A stretch of 64,000 nt of DNA from Rhodovastum atsumiense (lineage in GTDB: Bacteria; Pseudomonadota; Alphaproteobacteria; Acetobacterales; Acetobacteraceae). Shown one piece after another: positions 1-8,388 of this stretch. The stretch's first letter is position 1; each line of letters begins with the position of its first letter. The notes under the pieces were generated by a model. The model was given only the letters and a program-made list of their open reading frames with translations, had not been told where the DNA came from and searched no databases. The stretch spans positions 611,001 through 675,000 of the forward strand of contig NZ_OW485601.1 of NCBI RefSeq assembly GCF_937425535.1. The letters run 5' to 3'. A program made the translations under genes and the position numbers.

Positions 1-25
1 AGCGACATGCGCGGGACATAGAGTC

Positions 26-178
26 GCGGGGCGCTGCCCCGCCCCCGCCAGGAGGCTTCGCCTCCTGGACCTCCACCAAGGGCTCCGCCCTTGGAACCCA
101 TGATTCTGTGCCGCGCAGCGAGAATGGGATCCAAGGGCCTTGTGGCCCTTGGCAGGTCCAGGGCGGAGCCCTGGCCTT
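26..178. repeat. Palindromic intergenic repeat, copy A (full length)
   Basis: A chain of five GC-rich hairpins is visible. Stems lie at 26-32/36-42, 48-56/60-68, 76-83/87-94, 131-139/144-152 and 158-164/168-174. Loops are gct, ttc, tcc, ttgt and gga. A non-palindromic core of about 35 bases at 95-130 separates the two halves. The same modules, in the same or reverse orientation, recur near 13.9, 38.9, 42.7, 51.0 and 52.6 kb. It is not coding, although open frames run through it. A role as terminator, mRNA 3'-end stabiliser or mobile REP/MITE-like element is inference. Confidence 0.85.
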
Positions 179-207
179 TCCTGAATATCCACGGAAAGAG
201 ATTACAC

Positions 208-807
208 ATGCTCATCGCCCACGGCGAAAAAGCCCCGCAGATCGATCCGACGGCATGGGTCGCTCCGGACGCCACGGTCTGCGGCGATGTCAGCATCGGC
301 CCGGGTGCCCGCATCATGCATGGCGCCCGTCTCATCGGCGAGGCGGGCGGTGCCATCCGCATCGGCCGTGACGTCATCGTCATGGAGAATGCCGTCGTCC
401 GCGCGGGCCCGCGCCATCCCTGCAGCATCGGCGATCATTGCCTGATCGGCCCCAACGCGCATGTCACCGGTGCGACGCTGGAGGATCAGGTGTTCGTCGC
501 CACCGGTGCCGCGATCTTCCATGGCGCGTGGCTCGGGCGTGGCGCCGAGGTGCGCATCCATGCCGTCGTGCATCTGCGCACCCGCCTCGCCCCGGGCGCC
601 ACCGTGCCGATCGGCTGGGTCGCCGTCGGCGATCCCGCCCGGATCCTCTCGCCCGACCGGCACGAGGAGATCTGGGCTGTGCAGAAGCCGCTGAATTTCC
701 CCGATTTCGTCTATGGCGTCGATCGCGCGGCCCCGGATCTGATGGTGCAGGTCACGCGGCGCCTGTCGGAGCGGCTCGGCGCCCATCGGGACGACGAGCC
801 GATCTGA
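208..807 (+). CDS. Gamma-carbonic-anhydrase-like hexapeptide-repeat protein, zinc ligands not conserved
   Basis: A 199-residue left-handed beta-helix protein. Imperfect hexapeptide repeats (IGPGAR, IGRDVI, IGDHCL, VGDPAR) run from about residue 20 to 155, and a short helical tail follows. Length and layout fit the YrdA/PaaY/CaiE gamma-carbonic anhydrase family. In that family the zinc-binding histidines sit in 'IGHGAVLHG'-type strings. Here the equivalent segment reads IGPNAHVTG, so two of the usual ligands appear to be lost. It may therefore be a structural or acyltransferase-like relative and not an active anhydrase. The ATG at 208 follows GGAAAGAG and was preferred to an in-frame TTG at 91 that lies inside the repeat. 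No operon partner is visible. Confidence 0.8.
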   Translation: MLIAHGEKAPQIDPTAWVAPDATVCGDVSIGPGARIMHGARLIGEAGGAIRIGRDVIVMENAVVRAGPRHPCSIGDHCLIGPNAHVTGATLEDQVFVATGAAIFHGAWLGRGAEVRIHAVVHLRTRLAPGATVPIGWVAVGDPARILSPDRHEEIWAVQKPLNFPDFVYGVDRAAPDLMVQVTRRLSERLGAHRDDEPI

Positions 808-814
808 CCGGGGA

Positions 815-2512
815 TCAGGCGGGCGGCCGGCAGAAGGCGAAATCGCAGCCTTCGTCGGCCTGCAGCACCTGGTCCAGATACAAGCGCAGATAGCCCCGCT
901 CCGCCCCTGGCGGCGGCGGGGGGGGCGACCAGGCCGCGCGCCGGCGGGCCAGGTCCGCCTCGTCCACCAGCAGATCGAGCCGTCGCGCGTCCGCGTCCAG
1001 CCGGATACGGTCCCCGCCCTGCACCAGCGCCAGCGGCCCGCCGGTGGCCGCCTCCGGGGTCACATGCAGCACGACCGTGCCGAAGGCGGTGCCGCTCATG
1101 CGCGCGTCGGAGATCCGCACCATGTCCTTCACCCCGGCCTGGGCCAGTTTCCTGGGGATCGGCACGTAGCCCGCCTCCGGCATGCCCGGCGCCCCTTTCG
1201 GCCCGGCATTGCGCATGACGATCACGTCGTCCGGCGTGATCTGCAACGCCGGATCATCGCCGCGCGCGATCATGTCCTCGACCGACTCGAACACCACCGC
1301 CCGGCCTTCGTGGCGCAGCAGGGCCGGCGTCGCCGCCGAGCGCTTGAGCAGCGCGCCTTGCGGCGCCAGGTTGCCCCGCAGCACCGCGAGCCCGCCGCCG
1401 GTCATGATCGGCGCGTCGCGGCCGCGGATGACGTTTTGCCCGGGCACGTCCTCGGCCGCCGCGATGACGTCCGCGATGGTTCCTCCCGCCACCGTGCGGC
1501 AACTTGTATCCAGGAAGGGTGCCAGTTCGCGCAACAGGCGCGGCACGCCGCCGGCCCAGTGAAAATGCTCCATGTAGTGCGCGCCGGAGGGCTTGAGATC
1601 GACCAGCACCGGCGCCGCGCGGCCGAGCGCGTCGAAGGCGTCGAGATCGACCAGAATGCCCAGCCGCCCGGCGATGGCGGTGAAATGGATCACCGCGTTG
1701 GTTGAACCGCCGATCGCCTGCAGCACGGTGAAGGCGTTGCGCAGCGCCGCCGGGGTCAGGATGTCGCGCGGCCGCAGCCCCTCGGCCGCCAGCCGCACCG
1801 CGGCGGTGCCGGAGGCCTCGGCGAGGCGCAGCCGCTCGGCATGGGTCGCGGGGCAGGTGCCGCCGCCGGGCAGGCACATGCCCAGCGCCTCCACCATGCA
1901 GGCTACCGTGCTCGCCGTGCCCATGACCATGCAGGTGCCCTTGGTCGGGGCGAGCCGGCCGCTGACGGCCTCGATCTCGGTGGCGTCGATCTCGCCGGCG
2001 CGATGGCGGGCCCAGAGCCGCCGGCAATCGGTGCAGGCGCCCAGCACCTCGCCGCGGTGATGGCCGACCAGCATCGGGCCGGTCGGCACCACGATCGCCG
2101 GGACATCGGCGCTGGCCGCCCCCATGAGCTGCGCCGGCAGCGTCTTGTCGCAGCCGCCGACCAGCACCACCGCATCCATCGGCTGGGCGCGGATCATCTC
2201 CTCGGTGTCCAGCGCCATCAGGTTGCGCAGGAACATGCTGGTGGGATGGGCGAAGCTCTCGTGGATCGAGATGGTGGGAAAGGCCATCGGCAGCCCGCCC
2301 GCCAGCATGACGCCACGCCTGATCGCCGCGATCAGGTCGGGCACGTTGCCGTGGCAGGGATTGAAATCGCTGAAGGTGTCGGTGATGCCAATGATCGGGC
2401 GATCGAGCGCGTCGTCGGAGAAGCCCATCGCCTTGATGAAGGCCTTGCGCAGGAACAGCGAGAACCCGGCATCCCCGTAGCTGGTCAGCCGCTTGCGCAA
2501 TCCGTTTGCCAT
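815..2512 (-). CDS. IlvD/Edd-family dehydratase (probable sugar-acid dehydratase)
   Basis: A 565-residue member of the dihydroxy-acid/6-phosphogluconate dehydratase family, which removes water from a 2,3-dihydroxy acid using an Fe-S cluster. The three cluster cysteines are visible: NPCHGN (C53), GGCDKT (C121) and KGTCMVMGTA (C194). The C-terminal region holds DARMSGTAFG, the family motif around the catalytic serine. The sequence is closer in feel to the aldonate dehydratase branch (arabinonate/gluconate type) than to IlvD of valine synthesis, so a sugar-acid substrate is inferred. The ATG at 2512 has AAGGAG upstream and was chosen over an upstream ORF extension. It is convergent with the gamma-CA-like gene, 7 bases away, and stands alone on its strand. 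A separate true edd lies near 34 kb. Confidence 0.85.
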   Translation of the reverse strand: MANGLRKRLTSYGDAGFSLFLRKAFIKAMGFSDDALDRPIIGITDTFSDFNPCHGNVPDLIAAIRRGVMLAGGLPMAFPTISIHESFAHPTSMFLRNLMALDTEEMIRAQPMDAVVLVGGCDKTLPAQLMGAASADVPAIVVPTGPMLVGHHRGEVLGACTDCRRLWARHRAGEIDATEIEAVSGRLAPTKGTCMVMGTASTVACMVEALGMCLPGGGTCPATHAERLRLAEASGTAAVRLAAEGLRPRDILTPAALRNAFTVLQAIGGSTNAVIHFTAIAGRLGILVDLDAFDALGRAAPVLVDLKPSGAHYMEHFHWAGGVPRLLRELAPFLDTSCRTVAGGTIADVIAAAEDVPGQNVIRGRDAPIMTGGGLAVLRGNLAPQGALLKRSAATPALLRHEGRAVVFESVEDMIARGDDPALQITPDDVIVMRNAGPKGAPGMPEAGYVPIPRKLAQAGVKDMVRISDARMSGTAFGTVVLHVTPEAATGGPLALVQGGDRIRLDADARRLDLLVDEADLARRRAAWSPPPPPPGAERGYLRLYLDQVLQADEGCDFAFCRPPA

Positions 2513-2766
2513 CGTCCCCGCTCCTTGCGTGAGGAGCGTATCGGGCCACGGCCACCTCGCCCCGCGCAAGCCGTGCCGACGACGCGGGCCTTGATTCGGG
2601 GGGCCGATTCACGCAACAGAACGGACACCTGCGTCACGATCGGCACACGACCGCGCCCCGCACGGGGCGTGACTCCCGGCTTCACCTGTTGGCTGTTGTT
2701 GCAACGAGCAATCCTCGCGGCGGGCCGGGTCCGGCCGGGCCGGGATTGCGCAGACCGTGACCGACC

Positions 2767-3534
2767 ATGTGCTTTTTTTGTTTTCGCGGCTTCACCCGCC
2801 GGAACCTGCTCGGCCTCGCCACCCTCGCGGCCCTGCCGGGCTGCGACGATGGGCTGCCGGTCAACCTGGTCTCGGAAGCGACCGTCCGCAAGCTCGGGCT
2901 GGAAACCTGGAGCCGCATGCGCGCGCAGATCCCGGCCAGCACCGATGCCTCACGTCAGCAACTGCTCGGGCGGGTCGCCGACCGCCTGCTGACCGCGGCG
3001 GGAGAAAACGCCGATGCCTGGGACATCGTCCTGTTCGCGCGCCCGGACATCAACGCCTTCGCCTTGCCGGGCAAGCGGATCGGCGTGTTCGAAGGCCTCT
3101 TTCGCGTCGCCGTGTCGCCCGACCAGCTCGCCGCCGTCATCGGCCACGAGATCGGACACGTGCAGGCGAACCACGCCCAGGAACGGATGAACGTGGCGGT
3201 GGCGAAGGATCTCGGCCTGAAGGCCATCGCCGCGGCGCTGAACCTGACCGAGCTGCGGTACGCCAACCAGATCGCCGCGATCATGGGGGCCGGCGTCGAA
3301 CTCGGGCTGCTGCTCCCCTACTCGCGCCGGCAGGAACTCGAGGCGGACCGGCTCGGGCTGGTCTCCATGGCCCGCGCCGAATTCGATCCGGGCGCGGCCA
3401 TCACCTTGTGGCGCCGCATGGACCAGATGGTCCCCCGGACCGGCCCGACCTTCCTGGCCACCCATCCCGCTCCGGCGCAGCGCATCGCCGCGCTGGAGGA
3501 CATGTTGAAGCGGATCGACCGCCCTCCCCCCTGA
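2767..3534 (+). CDS. M48-family metalloprotease lipoprotein
   Basis: A 255-residue zinc protease. The N-terminus has a twin-arginine-like RR followed by a hydrophobic stretch and a lipobox, LAALPGC (C26), so a lipid-anchored envelope protein is predicted. The zinc site is HEIGH at residues 127-131, with the downstream glutamate in LEADRLG (about 192). This arrangement matches the BepA/LoiP-type periplasmic M48 proteases that act in outer-membrane quality control; family and fold are clear, the substrate is not. No strong ribosome binding site precedes the ATG. The following lipoprotein gene on the same strand starts 79 bases downstream and may be co-transcribed. Confidence 0.88.
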   Translation: MCFFCFRGFTRRNLLGLATLAALPGCDDGLPVNLVSEATVRKLGLETWSRMRAQIPASTDASRQQLLGRVADRLLTAAGENADAWDIVLFARPDINAFALPGKRIGVFEGLFRVAVSPDQLAAVIGHEIGHVQANHAQERMNVAVAKDLGLKAIAAALNLTELRYANQIAAIMGAGVELGLLLPYSRRQELEADRLGLVSMARAEFDPGAAITLWRRMDQMVPRTGPTFLATHPAPAQRIAALEDMLKRIDRPPP

Positions 3535-3577
3535 GCCGCGTGACTGTTTCCAGGCTTGACGGCGCCACGGGCAAGTT

Positions 3578-3600
3578 CGAAACAAAATCGTATCGTTTCG
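3578..3600. promoter_or_regulatory. Inverted repeat ahead of the lipoprotein hydrolase gene
   Basis: CGAAAC at 3578-3583 and GTTTCG at 3595-3600 form a perfect 6-bp inverted repeat with an 11-base AT-rich spacer. It ends 13 bases before the start codon at 3614. A TTGACG lies at 3556-3561 but no good -10 follows at the right distance. An operator is possible; no regulator is identified. Confidence 0.3.
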
Positions 3601-3613
3601 CAAAGACCGGCCC

Positions 3614-4750
3614 ATGCGCCCGCTGGATGTCCTGCCGATGCGCGGCGGTGGCCGCGCCACGACCCTGTTGCGCCGCGCCTGCGGCGTGGCCCTCCTCGCC
3701 ACGCTGCTTTCATCTTGCGCGGGACACGCGCCGGCGCTGCGGGAAACCTCCCCGGCCATTCTTCTCCCGGTCGGGCAAGCCACCCTCACCGATGGCCGTG
3801 GCCGGTTCCGGGAAGTCTTCTGCGCCGTGCGGTATGATCACGGCGCCGCCTTGCCGCATGACCGCCCGTGCGAGGACAGTTCCGCGCTGTGGAAGCTGCC
3901 GGGCGAGCCCCCGCCTTCGGGCCGGCCGGTGGCCCTCGGCCGCGCCCCGGTGCCCACGCGGGTGGTGATGGTGCCCGGGCTGCTGGCCGAATGCGCGGCG
4001 GAGCTGTCGAAAGCCTTCGAGGACGCCACGGCGAACCTGCAGGCCCAGGGCTACGCGACCGGATACATCCAGACCCGGGGGCGCCAGGGCAGCGTCACCA
4101 ACGCCGACATCATCCACGCCGCCGTGATGGCGATGCCGCAGGACGAGCGGATCATCCTGGTGACGCATTCCAAGGGCACCGTCGACACGCTCGAGGCCCT
4201 GGTGAAGCATCCCGACCTGCCGGCGCGCGTGGCCGCGGTGATCAGCGTCGCCGGGGCGGTCAACGGCTCGCCGCTGGCCGACAGCTTTCCCGAATTCCTC
4301 GCGCATCTGGCCGAGGAAACCCACCTGTCGTCCTGTCCGCCGGGGGTGGATCTGGAGGCGGTGGACAGCCTGCGCCGGTCGGTGCGGCTGGGGTGGCTCG
4401 CCACGCACCCGCTGCCCCGGACGGTGCGCACCTATTCGCTGGCCGCCTTCGCCGCGGCCCCGGACATGTCATGGGGTCTGCGGCCCTTCTACCGGGACCT
4501 CGCCGGAACCGAACCGGTCAATGACGGCCTGGTCATCGCCTCGGATGCGATCATTCCGGGATCGACCCTGCTCGGCTATCCCAACGCCGATCATATGGCG
4601 GTCGCCATGCCGTTCGGGGCCAACGCACCGCTGCTCGCGGCCACGCTGATGGACCACAACGACTATCCCCGGGCCGTGCTGCTCGAAGCCGCCGTCCGCT
4701 ATGTGCAGGAAGACCTGGCCGCACGCCCGATGATCGCGGAGAACCGCTGA
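3614..4750 (+). CDS. Alpha/beta-hydrolase-fold lipoprotein
   Basis: A 378-residue exported protein. Its signal sequence ends in a lipobox-like LLSSCAG (C35). The body has an alpha/beta-hydrolase core: a strand RVVMVPGLL near residue 116 (oxyanion region), then a nucleophile elbow ILVTHSKGTV with serine at about 186. The elbow reads T-H-S-K-G, not the canonical G-x-S-x-G. Candidate acid and histidine residues lie toward the C-terminus (DGLVIASD, NADHMA). An esterase or lipase acting in the envelope is likely; the substrate is unknown. Translation could alternatively start at the ATG at 3638, and neither start has a clear Shine-Dalgarno. It follows the M48 lipoprotein on the same strand. Confidence 0.75.
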   Translation: MRPLDVLPMRGGGRATTLLRRACGVALLATLLSSCAGHAPALRETSPAILLPVGQATLTDGRGRFREVFCAVRYDHGAALPHDRPCEDSSALWKLPGEPPPSGRPVALGRAPVPTRVVMVPGLLAECAAELSKAFEDATANLQAQGYATGYIQTRGRQGSVTNADIIHAAVMAMPQDERIILVTHSKGTVDTLEALVKHPDLPARVAAVISVAGAVNGSPLADSFPEFLAHLAEETHLSSCPPGVDLEAVDSLRRSVRLGWLATHPLPRTVRTYSLAAFAAAPDMSWGLRPFYRDLAGTEPVNDGLVIASDAIIPGSTLLGYPNADHMAVAMPFGANAPLLAATLMDHNDYPRAVLLEAAVRYVQEDLAARPMIAENR

Positions 4751-4838
4751 AGCGGGCCATCCGTCGCACGGTGCCCGCATCGTTCCGCGTCAACGTCACT
4801 GCCCTGGCTGGTGCCGATCCGCCCGCCAGGTTGCCGTC

Positions 4839-5300
4839 CTAGGCGACCGTCCAGAACCGCGCCACCATGGTGTCGGGCTGCCGCTCGCCGGTCGCCACCA
4901 GGACATGCCGGTTCAACCAGGCGTGCGCGCTGTCCTCCGGCGCCTCGAAGCTCGCGGTGCAGCGAAAGTAGATCAGGGTCGGATCGACTTCCTCGCCCGC
5001 CTCCAGCCGACGCATCTCCTCGGGCGGGCCATGCCGCACCCCGCGACTGACCACGCTGATGAGCGTGCCGTCGACCGCCTGCAGCGAATATCGCGCCACC
5101 TGGGAAGTGAACCCATCGGCCCGCACCACCTGCCAATCGGCGCCACCGGGCAACACGGTGGCGAAGAGGCGCGGCCCGGCCACCGTTCCACCGAGAATCG
5201 GCATGACATGGCGGCGTCCATCCGCCGTCTCACCGCCCTCGCAGGTGGGCCCCACCTCCATTCGTGCCTCGAATGCGAACTCGAGCTTGGGTGCTTCCAT
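4839..5300 (-). CDS. DUF3237 family protein
   Basis: A 153-residue protein that matches my recollection of DUF3237 (UPF0311): an opening LEFAFEARMEVGP, a central GG..GR..V-PILGGTV-GPRL motif, then GGADWQ, and a beta-barrel-like pattern ending in RFWTV. The family has no established reaction. The ATG at 5300 begins the conserved domain; the 40 extra residues of an upstream in-frame ATG (5420) look non-coding and overlap a putative promoter on the other strand. It is convergent with the hydrolase lipoprotein gene. No cofactor motif or signal peptide is visible. Confidence 0.75.
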   Translation of the reverse strand: MEAPKLEFAFEARMEVGPTCEGGETADGRRHVMPILGGTVAGPRLFATVLPGGADWQVVRADGFTSQVARYSLQAVDGTLISVVSRGVRHGPPEEMRRLEAGEEVDPTLIYFRCTASFEAPEDSAHAWLNRHVLVATGERQPDTMVARFWTVA

Positions 5301-5954
5301 GCTGCCAGCCCCCTTCCGGGCTTCCGGGCTCTTGGCTCCGGAGAAGAAATGGTGCGCCGAATTTTCCGACTTCGCAATCAGTATGTCTACTGCGCCAAAA
5401 CTGCCGGCATTGACCCGCATCGGTAAATCTGGTATAAATTCATAATAATTCCATCATAAAGATAGATTATCGCTGCATCAGCACAGCGTTGCGGTCTGTT
5501 GTTCAGGTCGCAACGGATGTGTCCGTTATCTTGTGTGCATTGACCCTGCCCAAGGAAATCGCTGCAGTGCGACAGTATTTTCCGCTCTCGGGCAACACGC
5601 GGCAGGCGAACCAGCGCCTGCGGCATTCACATCAACAGGTTATGACGTATTCAAAACAATCCAGCCCCCGCAAATTCCAACCTGCCCGCCCGCAGCAACA
5701 ACGCCCTCCTTTTTCACGGAAAGATGAAGCGCATTCCCTGGGCGCGCCCGCGCCCCGGTTGCGGGATTGCCGCCACTCTCCGCCCTGCGCCATTTTGCAC
5801 CTGCGAACACGGTCCCCTGCGGATCGGCCGCGACGATGGCACGCATCGTTGCCGCCCCGCACGATCCCGCCACCGTCCCCACGCGCGCGGGCGTGGGTTG
5901 CGGGTTCCGCTGCCGGCTGCTAGCGGCGAGGCGAATGCAGGCGGAGCCGGGAGC
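5301..5954. other. 654-bp intergenic region
   Basis: The region separates the divergent DUF3237 and hydrolase genes. Its first part (about 5420-5480) is clearly AT-richer than the neighbours and holds a good sigma-70-like promoter reading rightward. I found no convincing protein gene: the open frames have poor composition and no supporting ribosome site. The remainder may be a long 5' leader of the gene at 5955. Confidence 0.5.
5410..5438 (+). promoter_or_regulatory. Sigma-70-like promoter
   Basis: TTGACC at 5410-5415 and TATAAA at 5433-5438 are separated by 17 bases, close to the housekeeping consensus and lying in an AT-rich patch. Transcription would start near 5445, about 510 bases before the next start codon at 5955. 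It could drive the catabolic/ABC operon with a long leader, or a short non-coding RNA. Confidence 0.45.
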
Positions 5955-6827
5955 ATGTTCCTCAGGACAGGTGACCTCGACATCCATGTGCAGGTCTCCG
6001 GACCACCCGGTGCACCGGCGCTGCTGATGCTGCACTCGCTCGGTACCACGCTGCAGCTCTGGGACGGCGCGGCCGAGGCGCTGTCCGGCGGCTTCCGCGT
6101 GATCCGCCCGGACCTGCGCGGCCATGGCCTGAGCGGCGTCACCCCCGGCCCCACCAGCATCGACATCCTCGCCCGCGACGCGCTGGCGGTGCTGGACGCG
6201 CTCGGCGTCGGCATGGCGCATGTCTGCGGCATCTCCATCGGCGGCATGGTGGCGCAGAGCCTCGCCGCGCAGGCGCCGGGGCGGGTCGCCAGCCTGATCC
6301 TGGTCGATACCGCCCTCGCCCTGCCGCCCCCTGAAACCTGGCGCGAGCGCGCCGCCCTGGTGCGGGCACACGGCATCGCCGGGCTGGTGGAAACGATCGT
6401 GGCGCGCTGGGTGACGCCGGGCTTCCTCGACGCCCCGGCTACCCATGGCCTGCGCCGCATGCTGCTGCGCACCCCGGCGGAAGGCTATGCCGCCGCCGCC
6501 GAGGCGCTCGCCACCGCCGACCTCACCGCCGGCACTACCGGCCTCGCCGTCCCCGCGCTGATCCTGGTCGGCGAGCATGATCAATCCACCCCGCTCGCCA
6601 GCGCCCGCGCGCTGCAGCAGGCCATCCCCGGCGCCAGCCTGGAGGTGCTGCCCGGCACCGCCCACCTGCCTCCGGCCGAGGCGCCGGATCTGGTGAGTTC
6701 GGCGCTGCTCCGTTTCCTCGCGCCGGCCGTCGCCGACCCGCTCGCCGCCGGGACGACGGGGAGCGGCCCGAGCCGTAACACCGAAACGGACCACCGGACC
6801 AGGGACGCCAGCCACGGCGTGACGTGA
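5955..6827 (+). CDS. Alpha/beta hydrolase, 3-oxoadipate enol-lactonase-like (PcaD family)
   Basis: A 290-residue soluble alpha/beta hydrolase. LLMLHSLGT near residue 25 forms the oxyanion loop, RPDLRGHGLS is family-typical, the nucleophile elbow is CGISIGG (S94), GEHDQSTP carries a candidate acid and LPGTAHLPP holds the catalytic histidine. Order and spacing match enol-lactonases of the beta-ketoadipate pathway. No pcaG, pcaH or pcaC is nearby, so the natural substrate is uncertain. The ATG at 5955 follows GGAGCCGGGAG. It is the first gene of a run through a lyase, an ABC importer and a dehydrogenase, with 40 bases to the lyase. The last 30 residues form a polar tail beyond the usual domain. 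Confidence 0.8.
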   Translation: MFLRTGDLDIHVQVSGPPGAPALLMLHSLGTTLQLWDGAAEALSGGFRVIRPDLRGHGLSGVTPGPTSIDILARDALAVLDALGVGMAHVCGISIGGMVAQSLAAQAPGRVASLILVDTALALPPPETWRERAALVRAHGIAGLVETIVARWVTPGFLDAPATHGLRRMLLRTPAEGYAAAAEALATADLTAGTTGLAVPALILVGEHDQSTPLASARALQQAIPGASLEVLPGTAHLPPAEAPDLVSSALLRFLAPAVADPLAAGTTGSGPSRNTETDHRTRDASHGVT

Positions 6828-6867
6828 TGTTCCATTGCGGGCGCAGCACGCAGAAGGGAGGGATCGC

Positions 6868-8220
6868 ATGCCGACCAACCCCGCCGACAGCCAGGTGATG
6901 GGCACGCTCTATGGCTCCGATGCCATGCGGGCCGTGTTCGAGGAGACGGCTTTTCTGCAGCGCATGCTCGATACCGAGGCAGCGCTCGCGCGGGTGCAGG
7001 CCGGGCTCGGCCTGATCCCGGAGGATGCGGCGGAAACCATCACCGCCGTCGCCACCATCGAAAATCTCGACACCGCCGAGCTCGCCGCGAGCACCCGCCA
7101 GGTCGGCTATCCGGTGGTCGGGCTGGTGAAGGGGCTCGCGCGCGCGGCCGGGCAGGCCGGCGCCTGGACGCATTGGGGCGCCACCACGCAGGACATCATC
7201 GACACCGCCGTGGTGCTGCAGGTGCGCGAGGGCCTGGCCCTGATCCGCGCCGAGCTGATCGGCACCATCCGCGTGCTGGCGCGGCTCACCCAGACGCATC
7301 GCCGCACGGTGATGGCCGGGCGGGCGCATCTGCAGCACGCCCTGCCGATCACCTTCGGGCTGAAATGCGCGGTCTGGCTACAGCCGCTCGCCGCGCATGT
7401 GCAGCGCCTCGACCAGCTCCGCCCGCGCGTCGAGCTGGTGCAGTTCGGCGGTGCCGCCGGCACGCTGGCCTCGCTCGGCCCGCGCGGGCTCGCGGTGATG
7501 GAACGGCTCGCGGCCGAGCTCGGCCTGCACACCGCGCCCGCGCCCTGGCATGTCGCGCGCGACGGCCTGGCCGAGGCCGTCTCCTTCCTGGGCCTGCTGT
7601 GCGGCAGCCTCGGCAAGATCGCCACCGACGTGACCCTGCTGGCGCAGACCGAAATCGGCGAGGTCAACGAGCCCTATGTCGCCGGCCGCGGCGGTTCCTC
7701 CACCATGCCGCAGACGCGCAACCCGATCGCGAGCGAGTACGTGCTCGCCGCCGTGCGCGGCGTGCAGGCGCTGGTGCCGCTGATGCAAGGCGCCATGCTG
7801 CAGGATCACGAGCGCGCCACCGGCCCCTGGCAGGCCGAGGCGCTCGCCCTGCCGCAGGCCTTCGTGCTGACGCATGGCGCGCTGCAACAGGCGCACGCGC
7901 TCATCGAGGGGCTGGTGGTGGACCCCGCGCGCATGCGCCGCAATCTCGAAGGCTCCGGCGGGCTGATCATGGCCGAGGCGGTGATGATGGGCCTCGCCCC
8001 GGAACTCGGCCGCGAGGCGGCGCATCATGCGGTGCAGCATGCCTGCGACCGGGCGCTGGCCGATGGCCTCACGCTGGTGGAAGCGCTGGCGCAGGAGAAA
8101 GTCATCGCCGCGCGGCTCGACCGGGCCGCGATCGAGCGGCTGACGGATCCGGCCCGCTACCTCGGCAGCAGCGAGGCCTTCATCGACCGGGTTCTCGCCG
8201 CCGCTCACGCAACGCTTTGA
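6868..8220 (+). CDS. Fumarase/aspartase-superfamily lyase, 3-carboxymuconate cycloisomerase-like
   Basis: A 450-residue, mostly helical lyase of the adenylosuccinate lyase/CMLE branch. An early HWGATTQDI motif and the flexible signature loop GGSSTMPQTRNP are visible. In this superfamily the loop normally reads G-S-S-x-M-P-x-K-x-N; here the lysine is threonine (T283, codon ACG at 7714-7716). The loop serine is kept. Because that lysine contacts a substrate carboxylate in studied members, a different substrate or altered chemistry is possible. The ATG at 6868 has AGAAGGGAGG upstream. It sits between the lactonase-like hydrolase and the ABC importer. Annotation as PcaB would be a family-level guess only. 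Confidence 0.82.
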   Translation: MPTNPADSQVMGTLYGSDAMRAVFEETAFLQRMLDTEAALARVQAGLGLIPEDAAETITAVATIENLDTAELAASTRQVGYPVVGLVKGLARAAGQAGAWTHWGATTQDIIDTAVVLQVREGLALIRAELIGTIRVLARLTQTHRRTVMAGRAHLQHALPITFGLKCAVWLQPLAAHVQRLDQLRPRVELVQFGGAAGTLASLGPRGLAVMERLAAELGLHTAPAPWHVARDGLAEAVSFLGLLCGSLGKIATDVTLLAQTEIGEVNEPYVAGRGGSSTMPQTRNPIASEYVLAAVRGVQALVPLMQGAMLQDHERATGPWQAEALALPQAFVLTHGALQQAHALIEGLVVDPARMRRNLEGSGGLIMAEAVMMGLAPELGREAAHHAVQHACDRALADGLTLVEALAQEKVIAARLDRAAIERLTDPARYLGSSEAFIDRVLAAAHATL

Positions 8221-8388
8221 TGCAAAGCTCCCCCTTGCGCGGATAGCGTGAGGATTGCTTCGCTTCCAGTCTGGCCGCATGCTGGCGGGCAGACCGGCGG
8301 CGCGACAGTCTCCGCCTGTTCGAAAAGAAAAGAAATGAAACGGACCGGGCAGCAGTCCCGGCCGCCAAGGGAAGGGGAAATCCAGGAA

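Noticed and set aside
1-21. A short frame ending in TAG at the left edge
   Set aside because: Only six codons are visible, with no way to tell a gene end from chance.
91-207. In-frame TTG extension of the first gene
   Set aside because: It lies within the palindromic repeat and lacks a ribosome site; the ATG at 208 has one and begins the hexapeptide domain.
5489-5923. 144-codon plus-strand frame between the DUF3237 and hydrolase genes
   Set aside because: Arg/Pro-rich, no ribosome site and no recognisable domain.
5955-8220. Calling the pair pcaD-pcaB of the protocatechuate pathway
   Set aside because: The ring-cleavage and decarboxylase genes are absent and the lyase signature is altered, so only family-level names are supported.
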